Origin: Peptoniphilus timonensis JC401 | GTDB lineage: Bacteria > Bacillota > Clostridia > Tissierellales > Peptoniphilaceae | DNA length: 64,000 nucleotides | Assembly: GCF_000312025.1 (NCBI RefSeq) | Contig: NZ_HE978596.1 | Location: 1-64,000, forward strand | Direction: 5' to 3' | Part shown: positions 11,115 through 21,500 of the stretch, piece after piece | How positions within the stretch are numbered: the first letter of the stretch is position 1 | How the letters are laid out: each line of letters opens with the position of its first letter | The notes under the pieces: model-generated | Told to the model about the DNA's origin: nothing | Database searches by the model: none | Seen by the model: only the letters and a program-made list of their open reading frames with translations | Translations under genes and position numbers: made by a program

Positions 11115-12335
11115 TTAGTCAGAATCTCTCAAAAGTAGGACGTGAACATCAAACCACTGACCATGAATTGAAACTTTTACTTCGCCTCCAAGGATTTCTG
11201 CAAGGTTTTTTACTATGTTAAGTCCAAGACCTGACCCTTCAGAATGTCTTGATCTGTCTGCCTTTAAAAGTTCTTCAAAAAGTTCATCAGAATTCATGTT
11301 TAATTTTTCATCTACAATATTTTTTACATAAAATTCAATTGTAGATTCAGTTTCTATTACTCCTGCAAGGACTCTTGTGCCTGCTCTTGCATGTTTAGCT
11401 GCATTAGAAAATAAGTTTTCAACGATTCTTACAAATAAATTTACATCAGTATAAATTAGAATTTCATCATTTGCTGACTTATAAGAAAAATCCAAGTCCT
11501 TCTTTTTGAAAAGAGAGTCGTAATCTCCATAAATTTGCAGAATCATTTCATTTAATTCCACCAAAGATTTCTCCACAGAAAGATTTCCCGTACTAGTTTT
11601 TGATGCAAAGACTAAATCCACTATTAAATCCTTTAATCTTGTAGAATTTCTCTTTAAAATCTCCACAAACTTTTTTGCTTCGTCATCAAATTCATCTTTT
11701 TTAGACAAGAGATCTGCATAATTAATTATAGAAGTAAGGGGTGTTTTTAAATCGTGAGAAATATTGGTAATTAAATCTACCTTAAATCTTTCAGACCTAA
11801 AATTTTCCTCAAGTCTTATTCTGTCACGTCTTTTGAAATCTTCCATTAAGACAGTAATTTTATCTAGATATTCATTTTCAAAGGGTTTTGGAATTTCAAA
11901 ATCATAACCATAGAGAATTGATTCCACAAGTTCAATAGATAGGGTATTTTGAGCAAACTGAACTTCCATAATAATAACTGCACGAAGAATTATAAAGAGA
12001 AGTACATTTAAGAGGATAATATCTCTTGTTATTAAACTATAAAAAAGTATGTATAAAATTATTAAAGTTACATTTAAGGTCCCAAAAAGTCTAAAATTTT
12101 TAAATCTTCTGTATTTATAGAGGTTGTAAGTAAAAATTGTATCTATAAGTTTTTTTCTTTTTATTTTTAAGAAAATAAATAAAATAGTCACAGACCAAGA
12201 TAGAATAAAATACTTATTTAGGTTAAAAAGTTCAAAAATAATTACAGAGGATACAAAAATATTTTCCACAAAAACCCTATCAGTTAAATCTATTATTAGA
12301 CTTTTTAAAAAATCCCAAAAATCTGATATCATCAC
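11115..12335 (-). CDS. Membrane sensor histidine kinase
   Basis: A 406-residue two-component kinase. The first 135 residues hold about four hydrophobic helices with no large extracellular domain, so the signal is probably sensed in the membrane or cytoplasm. HisKA follows, with the phospho-accepting His in NISHDLKTPLTSIINYADLL (about residue 196). The ATPase domain contains the N box NLFSNAAKHA (about 310) and the G box GSGLGLNIVKNLAE (about 365). It overlaps the response regulator stop by 4 nt (ATGA), so the two are coupled and surely partners. The target is unknown; the neighbouring brkB and glnN are candidates only by position. Confidence 0.9.
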   Translation of the reverse strand: MMISDFWDFLKSLIIDLTDRVFVENIFVSSVIIFELFNLNKYFILSWSVTILFIFLKIKRKKLIDTIFTYNLYKYRRFKNFRLFGTLNVTLIILYILFYSLITRDIILLNVLLFIILRAVIIMEVQFAQNTLSIELVESILYGYDFEIPKPFENEYLDKITVLMEDFKRRDRIRLEENFRSERFKVDLITNISHDLKTPLTSIINYADLLSKKDEFDDEAKKFVEILKRNSTRLKDLIVDLVFASKTSTGNLSVEKSLVELNEMILQIYGDYDSLFKKKDLDFSYKSANDEILIYTDVNLFVRIVENLFSNAAKHARAGTRVLAGVIETESTIEFYVKNIVDEKLNMNSDELFEELLKADRSRHSEGSGLGLNIVKNLAEILGGEVKVSIHGQWFDVHVLLLRDSD

Positions 12336-13023
12336 TTTGCCTCAATCTTGTAACCCATGCCATAAACTGACTTTATAAGATCTGGCTTTCTTGGATTGAT
12401 TTCAATTTTGTCACGCAAGTGAGAAATGTAAACAGAAATAATTTTCCTAACATCAATAGCTTCCTCTTCCCAAACTCTCTCATAAATTTCATTAGAAGAA
12501 AAAACTCTTCCAGGATTTTTTACAAGTAGATATAAAATTTTGTATTCATAGGGAGTTAAGCTAACTTTTTCGTCTTCAACATAAACTTCTTTTGATTCAT
12601 CATAAATGCTAAGCCTTCCAATTTTTAAATCACCTTTTTTTATATCAGATGCTCCTAGAGAAAAATATCTCCTAATAAGAGAATTAACTCTTGCAGTGAG
12701 TTCTACTGCATTAAAAGGTTTTGTTATATAGTCATCTGCACCTACATTTAAGCCCACAATTTTATCTGTAACTTCACTTTTTGCTGAAAGTACAATAATT
12801 GGAATATTAGTAGTTTCTCTCATCTTCATAATCAGAGAAATCCCATCCATTACAGGCATCATTATGTCAATTATGGCAAGGTGGATTTCATTTTTTCCAT
12901 TATTTCTAAAGCTTCCTGTCCATTTCCTGCAGTAAAAACTCTATAGCCTTCTGCCTTTAAATATATTTCTATTGCATTTAGAATATCTCTTTCGTCATCT
13001 GAGACTAATATGTTATAGTTCAT
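12332..13023 (-). CDS. OmpR-family response regulator (one frame break)
   Basis: Partner of the adjacent histidine kinase. The N-terminal receiver begins MNYNILVSDDERDIL at 13023, with the acidic pair DDE. The frame then ends early near 12863 because an A run (12891-12896) has six A residues; with seven it continues IHLAIIDIMMPVMDG, containing the phospho-acceptor Asp, then LSAK and the Lys of ITKPF. The C-terminal winged helix runs VSLTPYEYKILYLLVKNPGRV to YGMGYKIE. The repaired protein has 230 residues, the usual length. The open frame from 12862 alone would lack the phosphorylation site, so one continuous gene is far more likely. Confidence 0.87.
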
Positions 13024-13104
13024 AGTATCACCCTTATTTCTATTTTATCATTTAATTAATTGTTATCATATGACATTTAATATATAATACAAAAGAGGTG
13101 TTTA

Positions 13105-14028
13105 ATGAAAGTTATAAATAATTTTATAGACAAAGCAAAAGACAATAAGGTCTTTACTTTTTTTGACAAACTAATATATAGGGTTTTAGACCATGACACA
13201 CTCTCTTATGGAGGAAGCCTAACTTATTTTTTAGTTTTATCAATATTCCCCTTTTTGATTTCTTTAATTAATGCTATTAATTTTTCAGGAATCTTAGATC
13301 CGGAATATATTTATTCTCTCCTAAAGGTCTTGCCAAGTGAAATTCAAGAAATCGTCGGAAATTTTTTAAATGAACTTCACATGTCCTCTTCCGGCTCATT
13401 TTTCACTATATCCTTTGTGGCAGGTCTTTTTACTGCCTCAACAGCAGTTTTTAAGCTTATTAAAATAATAAACTCATCCTATGGATTTGATGAAAAAAGA
13501 GGCTTCGTAAAATTAAGACTAATTGCTCTTTTCTTTACATTCTCTCTTATAATAATGTTTTTTATGCTAATATTTACACAAATTTTTGGCGAAATTATTT
13601 ATCAAAATGTAATGAATTATTTGGGCATAGGAAATAATTATTTTGACAAAATTTGGAGAATAGCAAAAAATGCCATACCTCTTATTTATATGTTGGTAAC
13701 TTTTATGCTTTTGTATAAATTTTCTCCCTCAAATAGTAGAGAAAATATGGTGACTTTTAAGGGAGTTCTTCCTGGAGCTATTTTTTCCACACTGGGACTT
13801 ATTATAGTTTCTATTGTATTTGGATTTTATGTATCAAACTTTGGAAAATACTCCATAACTTACGGATCCCTTGGAGGTATTATAGTTTTTCTTATTTGGA
13901 TATATTTATTGTCAATAATTATCTTAATTGGTGCAGAGATAAATGCAACTCTTTATTCCATGAAAAACTTTAAGAGTTTAAGCCTTTGGCCAAGACACGA
14001 TTCAATCTTTAAAAATCTACAAATCTAA
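13105..14028 (+). CDS. YihY/BrkB family membrane protein
   Basis: A 307-residue integral membrane protein with about six hydrophobic helices. Family markers are the early SLTYFLVLSIFPFLISLINA (about residues 38-57), FTASTAVFKLIKIIN (about 110-124) and the late YGSLGGIIVFLIWIYLLSIIILIGAEINA (about 253-281). YihY/BrkB proteins were once annotated as ribonuclease BN, which is wrong; they are membrane proteins of unsettled function. The gene is transcribed divergently from the two-component system, leaving 81 bp for both promoters. A GAGGTG ribosome binding site precedes the ATG. Its 3' end overlaps that of comFC on the other strand by 4 nt. Confidence 0.88.
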   Translation: MKVINNFIDKAKDNKVFTFFDKLIYRVLDHDTLSYGGSLTYFLVLSIFPFLISLINAINFSGILDPEYIYSLLKVLPSEIQEIVGNFLNELHMSSSGSFFTISFVAGLFTASTAVFKLIKIINSSYGFDEKRGFVKLRLIALFFTFSLIIMFFMLIFTQIFGEIIYQNVMNYLGIGNNYFDKIWRIAKNAIPLIYMLVTFMLLYKFSPSNSRENMVTFKGVLPGAIFSTLGLIIVSIVFGFYVSNFGKYSITYGSLGGIIVFLIWIYLLSIIILIGAEINATLYSMKNFKSLSLWPRHDSIFKNLQI

Positions 14029-14628
14029 GCAATTTCTGTGGCTGCAATTAGTGCAGTCACTTTTTTTATGCCAGCCTTTTTCGCCATTTTTGTCAGTTCA
14101 GCAATAGTTGCCCCAGTGGTTATGACATCATCAACTATAATTATTTCTTTTGGAGATGATTTTACGACAAAAGCATCTTTTAAGTTATCTTCACGTTCTA
14201 ATTTCTCAAGACCCACTTGAAATTTTGTATCCACTACTTTTTGAAAAACATCTATGCAGTCTAAATCCAAAGACTTTGCTATTTTTCTAGCCAAAATCTC
14301 TGACTGATTGTATCCTCTTTCCCTCTCTTTTTTCCTGTGCATGGGAACAAAGCTTATGACTTCTTTATTTAAATTTTTTTCCTAGAATTTTTTCAAGCAT
14401 TATTTCTGAAATTATTTCTCCATAAGAAAGCTTGCCCTTAAATTTAAAATCTATTATTAATCTTCTCATAAGACCAGAATAAGTTGATGCAACTATTAAA
14501 TCATCAAGTCCATCAATATCATAATAATAGTGAGGATCTTTATTTATTAAATTCATACACTCATCACACAAGCCATATTCTTCAGTTACTCTTCCGCAAA
14601 GAGGACAGCTAATTTCTCTTAATTTCAT
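14025..14628 (-). CDS. comFC: ComF family protein (one frame break)
   Basis: ComFC-like phosphoribosyltransferase-fold protein, linked in other bacteria to DNA uptake. The N-terminal piece (14628-14365) has a zinc-finger-like CPLCG...CDEC (residues 8-25). The C-terminal piece (to 14025) has RKKERERGYNQSEILARKIA and the PRPP-binding IIIVDDVITTGATIAEL. The frame breaks in an A7 run (14374-14380); with six A residues it reads KNLNKEVISFVPMHRKK and gives one 200-residue protein. The start overlaps the end of recD2 by 20 nt, so it is probably cotranscribed with recD2. It is slightly shorter than Bacillus ComFC. Probably a sequencing artefact rather than a dead gene. Confidence 0.85.
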
Positions 14629-16804
14629 TTTGTTCCCTCAACTTCTTAGAAAGATTAGAATATCTTTTTACTGTCCTGTTGTTTTCAATCATCTTAACTA
14701 GATAATCACTTATTCCCACGAGTACAACTGCCTTTGATGCCCTGGTTATAGCTGTGTAAATTAAATTTCTGGTAAGTAGCATTGGTGCTGCCCTGTATAC
14801 TGGAATTACAACTACAGGAAATTCACTTCCCTGTGACTTGTGTATTGTCATGGCATAAGCAAGTGCAAGCTCGTCTAAGTTGTCTTTTGAATATTCCACA
14901 CTTCTTGCATCGTCAAAAATAACAGTGACTTTTTTATTTTCTTTATCAATTTTTGAAATATAGCCTAAATCACCATTAAATACACCTTTTTGCTTGTCTT
15001 CATAAAATTCATTTTCAAGTTTTGATTCCAATTCATAATTATTTTTTGTCTGAAGAACTCTATCTCCAAGCTTAAATTTTTTCCCAAGAAATTCTATATA
15101 TTCTTGACTTTCATTTAAATGATCTTGAAGAACCTCATTTAAATTAATAGTCCCAAGTCTTCCCTTTTTAGTAGGTGTTAAAACTTGAACATCAGAAGTC
15201 GAAACATTAAAATAATTTGGCAACCTAGTTTTTACAAGGTCCTTTATAATCCCAAGACCCTTTACCTCTCCTCTTTCGGAAATCATAAAAAAGTCGCCAA
15301 CATTTAAAATAGGCATATCTCCCTTATTTATTAAGTGAGCATTTTTTACTATCATTGACTCTTCGGATTGCCTAAAAATTTCTTCAAGATTTACCGATTC
15401 TATAACTCCAGAATCTAAAATATCAGCAAGGACATTTCCTGCTCCTACAGATGGAAGTTGGTCTTTATCTCCTACTAAAATTAATCTTGTGGGACTTTCT
15501 ATTGATTTTAAGAGAGTTTCCATCAAAATAATATCCACCATAGAAACTTCATCTAAAATCAAGACATCACAATCAAGCTCTTCAAGGCTTGAAAAAGCAA
15601 TATTTTCTCCAAATCCAATTTCCAAAAGTTTGTGAATTGTAAAGGCTTCTCTTCCAGTTTGCTCCTTCATTCTCTTTGCTGCTCTTCCTGTTGGTGCAGC
15701 CAATTTTATTTCTTTATCCATGGACTCAAAAATATCAATTAACACTTTTAGAGTTGTTGTCTTTCCAGTTCCTGGTCCACCAGTTATAACAAAGACTCCC
15801 TTATTTATTGCATCTTTTACAGCTTTTCTTTGAGTTTTTGACAGCTTAATATTTCTAAATTTTTCAGTGTCTTTAATTTTTTTATCTATATCAATTTCTT
15901 CATCAATTTCTTCCTCAAAGGAAATGTTTAAATCATTTAACTTACCAGCAACATAATTTTCTGCAGCAAGAAACCTAGCTATATAGCAGTTGTAATTGTC
16001 CCCATCTCTTTCAACAAAAAAATTTTTCTCCAAAGTTAAAGTTCTTGCAATATCAGCTGTGTCATCAAAACTTGTTCCAAGAATTTTTTCTCCAACTCTA
16101 ATTAACTTTTCTAGAGGAAGATAAGTGTGACCATCTCTATTTGCAAGCATTAGGGCATATTTTAATCCTGCAAGCTTTCTAAAATCAGAATCTTTTTCAA
16201 TTCCAATGGACTCAGCAATTTCATCTGCCTTCTTAAATCCAAGACCTCTCACTCTTCCAATTAAATCGTAGGGGTTTTTCATGACTATATCTATGGATTC
16301 GTCTCCATATTCTTTATAAATTTTTAAAATAACTGAAGCTGGCAAATTATATTTTGAAAAGTGAAGAAAAATCTTTCTCATTGCATACTGCTTGTCCAAG
16401 GCTTCTTTTATATCCTTGTATTTTTTTCTTCCAATTCCCTTAATTGATAAAAGTTTTTCTGGATGATTTTCTATTACATCTAGAGTTTCGTCTTTAAACT
16501 CATCGACGATTCTCTCTGCCATTTTTTCTCCCACATGAGGGATCATTGCACTTGAAAGGTAAGAAATAATAGCAGCTTCTCCCTCTGGCAAAACTTCTTC
16601 CAATTCTGTAAAGGCAAATTGTTCGCCATACTTATTGTGATATGTAAAATCTCCAGTAAATTTGTATTTTAAATTTTCCTTAAAGATTGTGGCAGAGCCC
16701 ACTATTACAAGGTCTCCATCTGTCGAATTTATTTTTGCAACAGTGTAGCCATTTTCTTCATTTCTAAAAATAATTCTTTCCACAATGCCTTCAAGAATAA
16801 TCAA
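14609..16804 (-). CDS. recD2: RecD2-type ATP-dependent DNA helicase
   Basis: A 731-residue superfamily 1B helicase that moves 5'-3' and acts in DNA repair without RecB or RecC. Order: an N-terminal OB-like domain (about 1-70), tandem helix-hairpin-helix segments (about 85-200: ALDKQYAMRKIFLHF and the VRGLGFKKADEIA hairpin), Walker A GGPGTGKTTTLKVL (about 341), Walker B VLILDEVSMVD (about 417), VGDKDQLPSVGAGNVL, and a C-terminal UvrD-like motif ALAYAMTIHKSQGSEF (about 644). Length matches Bacillus YrrC/RecD2. It overlaps comFC at its end. Confidence 0.95.
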   Translation of the reverse strand: MIILEGIVERIIFRNEENGYTVAKINSTDGDLVIVGSATIFKENLKYKFTGDFTYHNKYGEQFAFTELEEVLPEGEAAIISYLSSAMIPHVGEKMAERIVDEFKDETLDVIENHPEKLLSIKGIGRKKYKDIKEALDKQYAMRKIFLHFSKYNLPASVILKIYKEYGDESIDIVMKNPYDLIGRVRGLGFKKADEIAESIGIEKDSDFRKLAGLKYALMLANRDGHTYLPLEKLIRVGEKILGTSFDDTADIARTLTLEKNFFVERDGDNYNCYIARFLAAENYVAGKLNDLNISFEEEIDEEIDIDKKIKDTEKFRNIKLSKTQRKAVKDAINKGVFVITGGPGTGKTTTLKVLIDIFESMDKEIKLAAPTGRAAKRMKEQTGREAFTIHKLLEIGFGENIAFSSLEELDCDVLILDEVSMVDIILMETLLKSIESPTRLILVGDKDQLPSVGAGNVLADILDSGVIESVNLEEIFRQSEESMIVKNAHLINKGDMPILNVGDFFMISERGEVKGLGIIKDLVKTRLPNYFNVSTSDVQVLTPTKKGRLGTINLNEVLQDHLNESQEYIEFLGKKFKLGDRVLQTKNNYELESKLENEFYEDKQKGVFNGDLGYISKIDKENKKVTVIFDDARSVEYSKDNLDELALAYAMTIHKSQGSEFPVVVIPVYRAAPMLLTRNLIYTAITRASKAVVLVGISDYLVKMIENNRTVKRYSNLSKKLREQNEIKRN

Positions 16805-16876
16805 TTAAAACACCTCTTAATAATTGTACCAAGTAATTGAATTTTTATACAGAAATATTTCTCTAGACCTTTAAAT

Positions 16877-16908
16877 TGCAATAAAAAAGAGGCCCCTGGG
16901 ACCCCTTT
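16877..16908 (-). terminator. Terminator-like GC stem after the PspC gene
   Basis: A G/C-rich self-complementary stretch (AGGGG to CCTCT on the minus strand) followed by a run of T residues, immediately downstream of the PspC-domain gene ending at 16910. Confidence 0.55.
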
Positions 16909-16909
16909 C

Positions 16910-17212
16910 TCAATAAAAATCTTCGTCAGATTCTTTGTTTTGTCTTTGATACTCTTCTGTATAATTTTCGTAATCGTCACTGTAAGTATCCTTAAACTTT
17001 TCTCCATAACTTTCATCAATACTTCTTCCATAAGGTTCATTTGGAATTATGATGGCAAGGGCAATATAAGCCCAAATGCTAAGTCCACCTGGCACAATTA
17101 ATAGAAAAGTTATAATTCTTACAATAGTAGAGTCTATACCAAAGTATTCTGCAATACCGCCACAAACTCCAGCTAAAATTCTGTCATCTCTAGATCTGTA
17201 AAGCTTTTTCAT
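16910..17212 (-). CDS. PspC domain membrane protein
   Basis: A 100-residue protein. The first 60 residues are a complete PspC domain: KKLYRSRDDRILAGVCGGIAEY, then a transmembrane helix (about 32-55, VRIITFLLIVPGGLSIWAYIA) ending in IIPNEP. The tail is acidic and Tyr-rich (about 62-100). PspC-domain proteins sit in the membrane and take part in envelope-stress responses, but in Firmicutes their role is poorly known. No phage-shock operon is adjacent. An overlapping frame at 16801-17040 has no support as a gene. Confidence 0.88.
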   Translation of the reverse strand: MKKLYRSRDDRILAGVCGGIAEYFGIDSTIVRIITFLLIVPGGLSIWAYIALAIIIPNEPYGRSIDESYGEKFKDTYSDDYENYTEEYQRQNKESDEDFY

Positions 17213-17275
17213 ATTACACTTCCTTTATAATTTGTGGTAAATCTATTTATAATAATTTACCCAAGGAGAGGTCTT

Positions 17276-20200
17276 TTATTCAAAGTTCAAAAGAAGTTCT
17301 CCACTTTCAACCATGTCGCCTTCTCTTACTGTGATGTCTTTAACTTTTCCAGCTATATTTGCAACAATATTTGTTTCCATCTTCATGGCTTCTGCAATAA
17401 ATAAGCTGTCTCCCTTTTTGACTTCATCGCCTTCAGCAACAAGAACTTTTACGATTTTTCCTGGAATAGATGATCCAACTTCTTTTTCATTCTTTGGATC
17501 AGCATAAATTTTTTCTTCTGCAAATTTGTCTGCAGCTTTTACAGTTTCGTCCTTTATGTTTAAAGTTCTTCTTGATCCATTTATTTCGAAAGTTAGATTT
17601 CTAGTACCATCTTCCAAAAGTTTTCCAATTTCAATTAGACTTACGATTAAAGTTTTTCCTTCTTCTAGAGAAATTTCTGTGGATTCACCTTCCATTAAAC
17701 CGTGGAAGAAAACATCAGATCCAATTCTTGTGACTTCTCCATTTTCTTTTATATAGTCAATGTAGTCATCAAAAACTTTTGGATAAAGAGCTGAAGAAAT
17801 TATATCTTCTTCACTAGGATCTATCCCCTTTTCTTCTAAGTGTTTTTTAATTGCATCAAAATCTTCATCTTCTAGAAGTTCACCAGGTCTTTTTGTAATT
17901 GGCTTTTCTCCCTTTAAAATCATATCTTGGAGATCTTTTGGGAATCCTCCATAAGGTTGACCCATCATTCCCTTAAAGTAAGTCATTACAGAATCTGGAT
18001 AGTCTAAATTTTTTCCCTTTTCTAGGATGTTTTCTGGAGTAAGTTCATTTTGAACCATGAAGATTGCAAAGTCACCAACCATTTTTGAAGATGGCGTTAC
18101 TTTTACTATATCTCCCACCATTTCGTTGACACGCTTGTACATTTCCTTTACATCCTTAAATTTGTGACCAAGTCCAAAACTTTCAACTTGTGGTTTTAAG
18201 TTTGAATATTGTCCACCAGGAATTTCATATTTATAAATTTCTGTAGTTCCAGATTTTAAATCAGATTCAAAATTTGCATAAACTGGTCTTACTGCAGCCC
18301 AATATTTTGAAATATCTTCTGCCTTATCAAGGTCTAATTCTGTATCCCTTTCAGTATTTTTAAGAGCAGCTACAACAGAGTTTAGGGCAGGTTGTGAAGT
18401 AAGTCCACTCATGGAATTAACTGCAGTGTCAACTATATCAACACCAGCTTCTGTAGCTTGCAAGATTGTGGCAACACCATTGCCAGTTGTATCGTGAGTG
18501 TGAAGGTGAATTGGAAGACCAACTTCTTCTTTTAAGTTCTTAATTAATTTTTTAGCTGCATAAGGTTTTAATAAACCAGACATATCCTTTATTCCAAGAA
18601 TTTGTGCACCAGTTTTTTCAAGTTCTTTTGCAAAATCAACATAATATTTTATAGAATACTTATCTCTATATTCATCTAAAATATCTCCAGTATAACACAT
18701 TGTTGCTTCAGCAATTTTTCCATTTTCAAGAACTTGATCTATGGAAAGTTTCATTCCATCTAGCCAATTTAGCGAATCAAAAACTCTAAATAAATCCACT
18801 CCATTTTTTGCAGATTCTTTAATAAATTTAACTACAACATTGTCTGGATAATTTTTATAACCAACTGTATTATTGCCACGAATCAACATTTGCAAAAGCA
18901 TATTTGGCATTTTTTCACGCAATATCTTTAGTCTTTCCCATGGATCTTCGTGAAGGAATCTGTAAGCAACATCAAAAGTTGCTCCACCCCACATTTCAAC
19001 AGAGAATAATTTATCCATGTTGTAGTTTAGTGCTTCAGCAATTTTAACAAGATCAATTGTCCTCATTCTTGTAGCCATAAGTGATTGATGAGCATCACGC
19101 ATAGTTGTATCTGTCAATAAAAGTTTTTTCTTCATTTAAAATATGATCCTTTATTCCGTCAGGTCCAAGTTCATCAAATATTTGCTTATATCCTTTAAAT
19201 TCTTTCTTTTCAAAAGATGGAACTTGTGGAACATCAAAGTTCTTTTCAAGAGCCTTGGAGTCATTTACAACTCTATCGCCAATAATCTTCATAAGTCTTA
19301 ATTCTTTATCCTTAGAAGATTTTATTTCAAATAATTCTGGATGTTCTTCTATAAAACCAGTATCGCAAGTTCCCTCTTCAAATTCCTTGGTATTTAAAAC
19401 ATTTAGTAAGAAACCTATATTAGTTTTAACTCCACCTACTTTTAATTCAGAAAGAGATCTCTTTGCCTTTCTTATAGTGTCCTTCCAAGTTCTTGCTTCA
19501 GTTATAACTTTTACAAGAAGTGAATCATAATAAGGAGAAATTACTGCTCCTGTAAATCCATTTCCACCGTCAAGTCTAACACCAAAACCTGAAGATGATC
19601 TGTATAAGTTAATTTGTCCTGTGTCAGGCATAAAATTATTTAGAGGATCTTCTGTAGTCACACGACATTGGATGGCAAATCCTCTGTGATCAATTGCATC
19701 TTGTCCACTGATGCCAATTTCTTCACTATCAAGTCTATAACCCATGGCAACAAGGATTTGTGACTGAACTATATCAATATCTGTCACCATTTCTGTTACA
19801 GTGTGTTCAACTTGAACCCTTGGGTTTACTTCAATGAAATAGTGATCGCCCTTAGAATCTACTAAAAATTCAACAGTACCAGCATTGGAATATCCAATAG
19901 ATCTTGCGATCTTTAGTGCATCTTGGCAAATTTCTTCTCTAAGTTCCACAGGTAGAGAAAAAGCCGGAGTGTATTCTATAACTTTTTGATGACGTCTTTG
20001 GATTGAACAGTCCCTTTCATAAAGGTGAACAATATTTCCAAATTCATCTCCCAAAATTTGTACTTCAATGTGTTTTGGCTTGTGAAGATATTTTTCAATA
20101 AACATTGAATCATCTCCAAAAGCTTTTTTTGCTTCATTTTTTGCAGATTGGAATTTTTCCAAAAGTTCATTTTCACTTTCAGCAATTCTCATTCCTCTTC

Positions 20201-20702
20201 CGCCACCACCTGCAGCTGCCTTAATCATTACAGGATAGCCACAAGATTTTGCAAATAAAAGAGCTTCTTCTTCATTTCTAATTGGTTTTTCAATACCTGG
20301 AATAGTGGCAACACCAGCTTCTTTTGCCACAATTTTAGAAGTTATTTTATCTCCAAGTTTTTCCATAACTTCTGATTTTGGTCCAATAAAGGTAATTCCT
20401 TCTTCTTCACATTTTCTGGCAAATTCAGGATTTTCAGACAAAAATCCATAACCAGGGTGAATTGCGTCTACACCTTTTTTCTTAGCAAGCTTTATAATTT
20501 CATCAATATCTAGATAAGCATCTAAAGGTGATTTTCCTTTGCCAATTAAATAAGATTCATCAGCTTTAGTCCTAAAAAGTGCGAGTCTATCTTCTTCAGA
20601 ATAAATAGCAACTGAGCGAATCCCCATTTCTCTTGCTGCTCTAAATATTCTAATTGCAATTTCTCCACGATTTGCTACTAAAATTCTTTTGAACTTCTTC
20701 AT
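17276..20702 (-). CDS. pyc: Pyruvate carboxylase (one frame break)
   Basis: Biotin enzyme that makes oxaloacetate from pyruvate, bicarbonate and ATP. The first piece (20702-19095) is the biotin carboxylase half: RILVANRGEIAIRIFRAA, the Gly-rich ATP loop KAAAGGGGRGMRI, and EVNPRVQVEHTVTE. The second (19135-17276) begins LLLTDTTMRDAHQSL and holds the carboxyltransferase barrel (EMWGGATFDVAYRFL), the linker, and the biotinyl domain with EAMKMET near the end. The pieces overlap by 41 nt and meet at an A6 run (19124-19129). With five A residues the text reads LNEEKLLLTDTTMRD, exactly the junction of a single-chain enzyme, 1141 residues long (family about 1150). I infer one gene. The start at 20702 has a GGGAGGAAA site; an upstream frame extension is not conserved. 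Confidence 0.92.
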
Positions 20703-20783
20703 AATTTCCTCCCTTTTAGTTTTAGTTATTATACAACAAATATAGACTAAAGTGTAGAAGTAATGCATAAAGTTTTGAAAATC

Positions 20784-20810
20784 AAAAAAGGACCTGACAT
20801 GGTCCCTAAA
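20784..20810 (-). terminator. Intrinsic terminator of the toxin-antitoxin pair
   Basis: GGACC (20790-20794) and GGTCC (20801-20805) form a stem followed on the minus strand by six T residues, between the toxin gene and pyc. Confidence 0.75.
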
Positions 20811-20833
20811 ATTTATATTATTTAATTTAAAAA

Positions 20834-21127
20834 TTAATCTCTAATATATCGTTTTAACTCTTTATAAAAATTTTCTCTCGTGCCAATCATGACAACAATA
20901 ATAACAAGGTCATCATCTTCTATTACTTCATAACAAATTTCATAATTAGTCTTGTTGTAAAAAACATCCAAAGACCAAAAATTTTTTAAGTCTCCTGTTT
21001 TTCTTTCTCCTACTTTGTAATCATCTTTTATTCTGTCTAAACCATTTTTGATCTTATTTTTTAGACTCTTGTCCTTTAATTTCTTTATGAATTTTTGACT
21101 GGATTTAGAAAGTAAAAGTTTAGTCAT
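20834..21127 (-). CDS. RelE/ParE-superfamily toxin
   Basis: A 97-residue basic protein with the RelE/YafQ-like pattern: an N-terminal helix of Lys-rich SSQKFIKKLKDKSLKNKI, then GDLKNFWSLDVFYNKTNYEICYEVI (about 44-68) and a final VVMIGTRENFYKELKRYI. Toxins of this fold cleave mRNA on the ribosome or poison gyrase; which applies is not clear here. It starts 8 nt inside the upstream antitoxin gene, the usual antitoxin-first order, and is followed by its own terminator, so the pair is a self-contained unit between rpsI and pyc. Confidence 0.8.
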   Translation of the reverse strand: MTKLLLSKSSQKFIKKLKDKSLKNKIKNGLDRIKDDYKVGERKTGDLKNFWSLDVFYNKTNYEICYEVIEDDDLVIIVVMIGTRENFYKELKRYIRD

Positions 21128-21455
21128 TAAAAAGTTCCTCGTAATCTAACATTTCTCCAGATTCATATTCTTTTAATAAATCTTTCTTAAGATTTTTTAT
21201 AGCTTCAGGAAAATTATTTTTAATTCTTTTAAATTCCATCAAAAGCTCATCGCCCTCATAACCTTCTTTTATTAAATCTTCAAGAATTAAATCAGAAAAA
21301 TCTTCAAAGTTTTCTCGAGTTTTGGATAAAACTATTTTGTTGTTTTGAATTTCTAGATCCAAATTATCATCTATGCCAAAGCCAAGGGAATCTAAAACTA
21401 ATTTAGGTAAAATAATTCCTTGAGAATTGCCCCATTTTTTTATAGTTATATTCAT
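21120..21455 (-). CDS. AbrB/MazE-type antitoxin
   Basis: A 111-residue protein from ATG 21455, chosen because an AGGTGAT ribosome binding site precedes it and the AbrB/MazE swapped-hairpin domain then begins at once: MNITIKKWGNSQGIILPKLVLDSLG, ending LEIQNNKIVLSKT (residues 1-45). The acidic C-terminal half (about 50-111) probably neutralises the basic toxin encoded downstream. MazE-like DNA-binding antitoxins usually pair with MazF; pairing with a RelE-fold toxin shows domain shuffling, common in Firmicutes. Autoregulation of the operon is expected from the family but no operator was identified. Confidence 0.78.
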   Translation of the reverse strand: MNITIKKWGNSQGIILPKLVLDSLGFGIDDNLDLEIQNNKIVLSKTRENFEDFSDLILEDLIKEGYEGDELLMEFKRIKNNFPEAIKNLKKDLLKEYESGEMLDYEELFND

Positions 21456-21500
21456 AATATCACCTAAGTTTAGTATAAACATTGTTTAACTTTTTGTCAA

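Noticed and set aside
16801-17040. 79-residue frame overlapping the PspC gene
   Set aside because: It lies in another frame over a complete PspC gene, has no homology that I recognise, and its composition is that of a shadow frame.
19095-19135. Programmed ribosomal frameshift joining the two pyc frames
   Set aside because: The A6C run is out of phase with the usual -1 slippery heptamer, and the required shift is +1. No stimulatory stem is evident. A one-base length error is simpler, given eleven similar breaks elsewhere.
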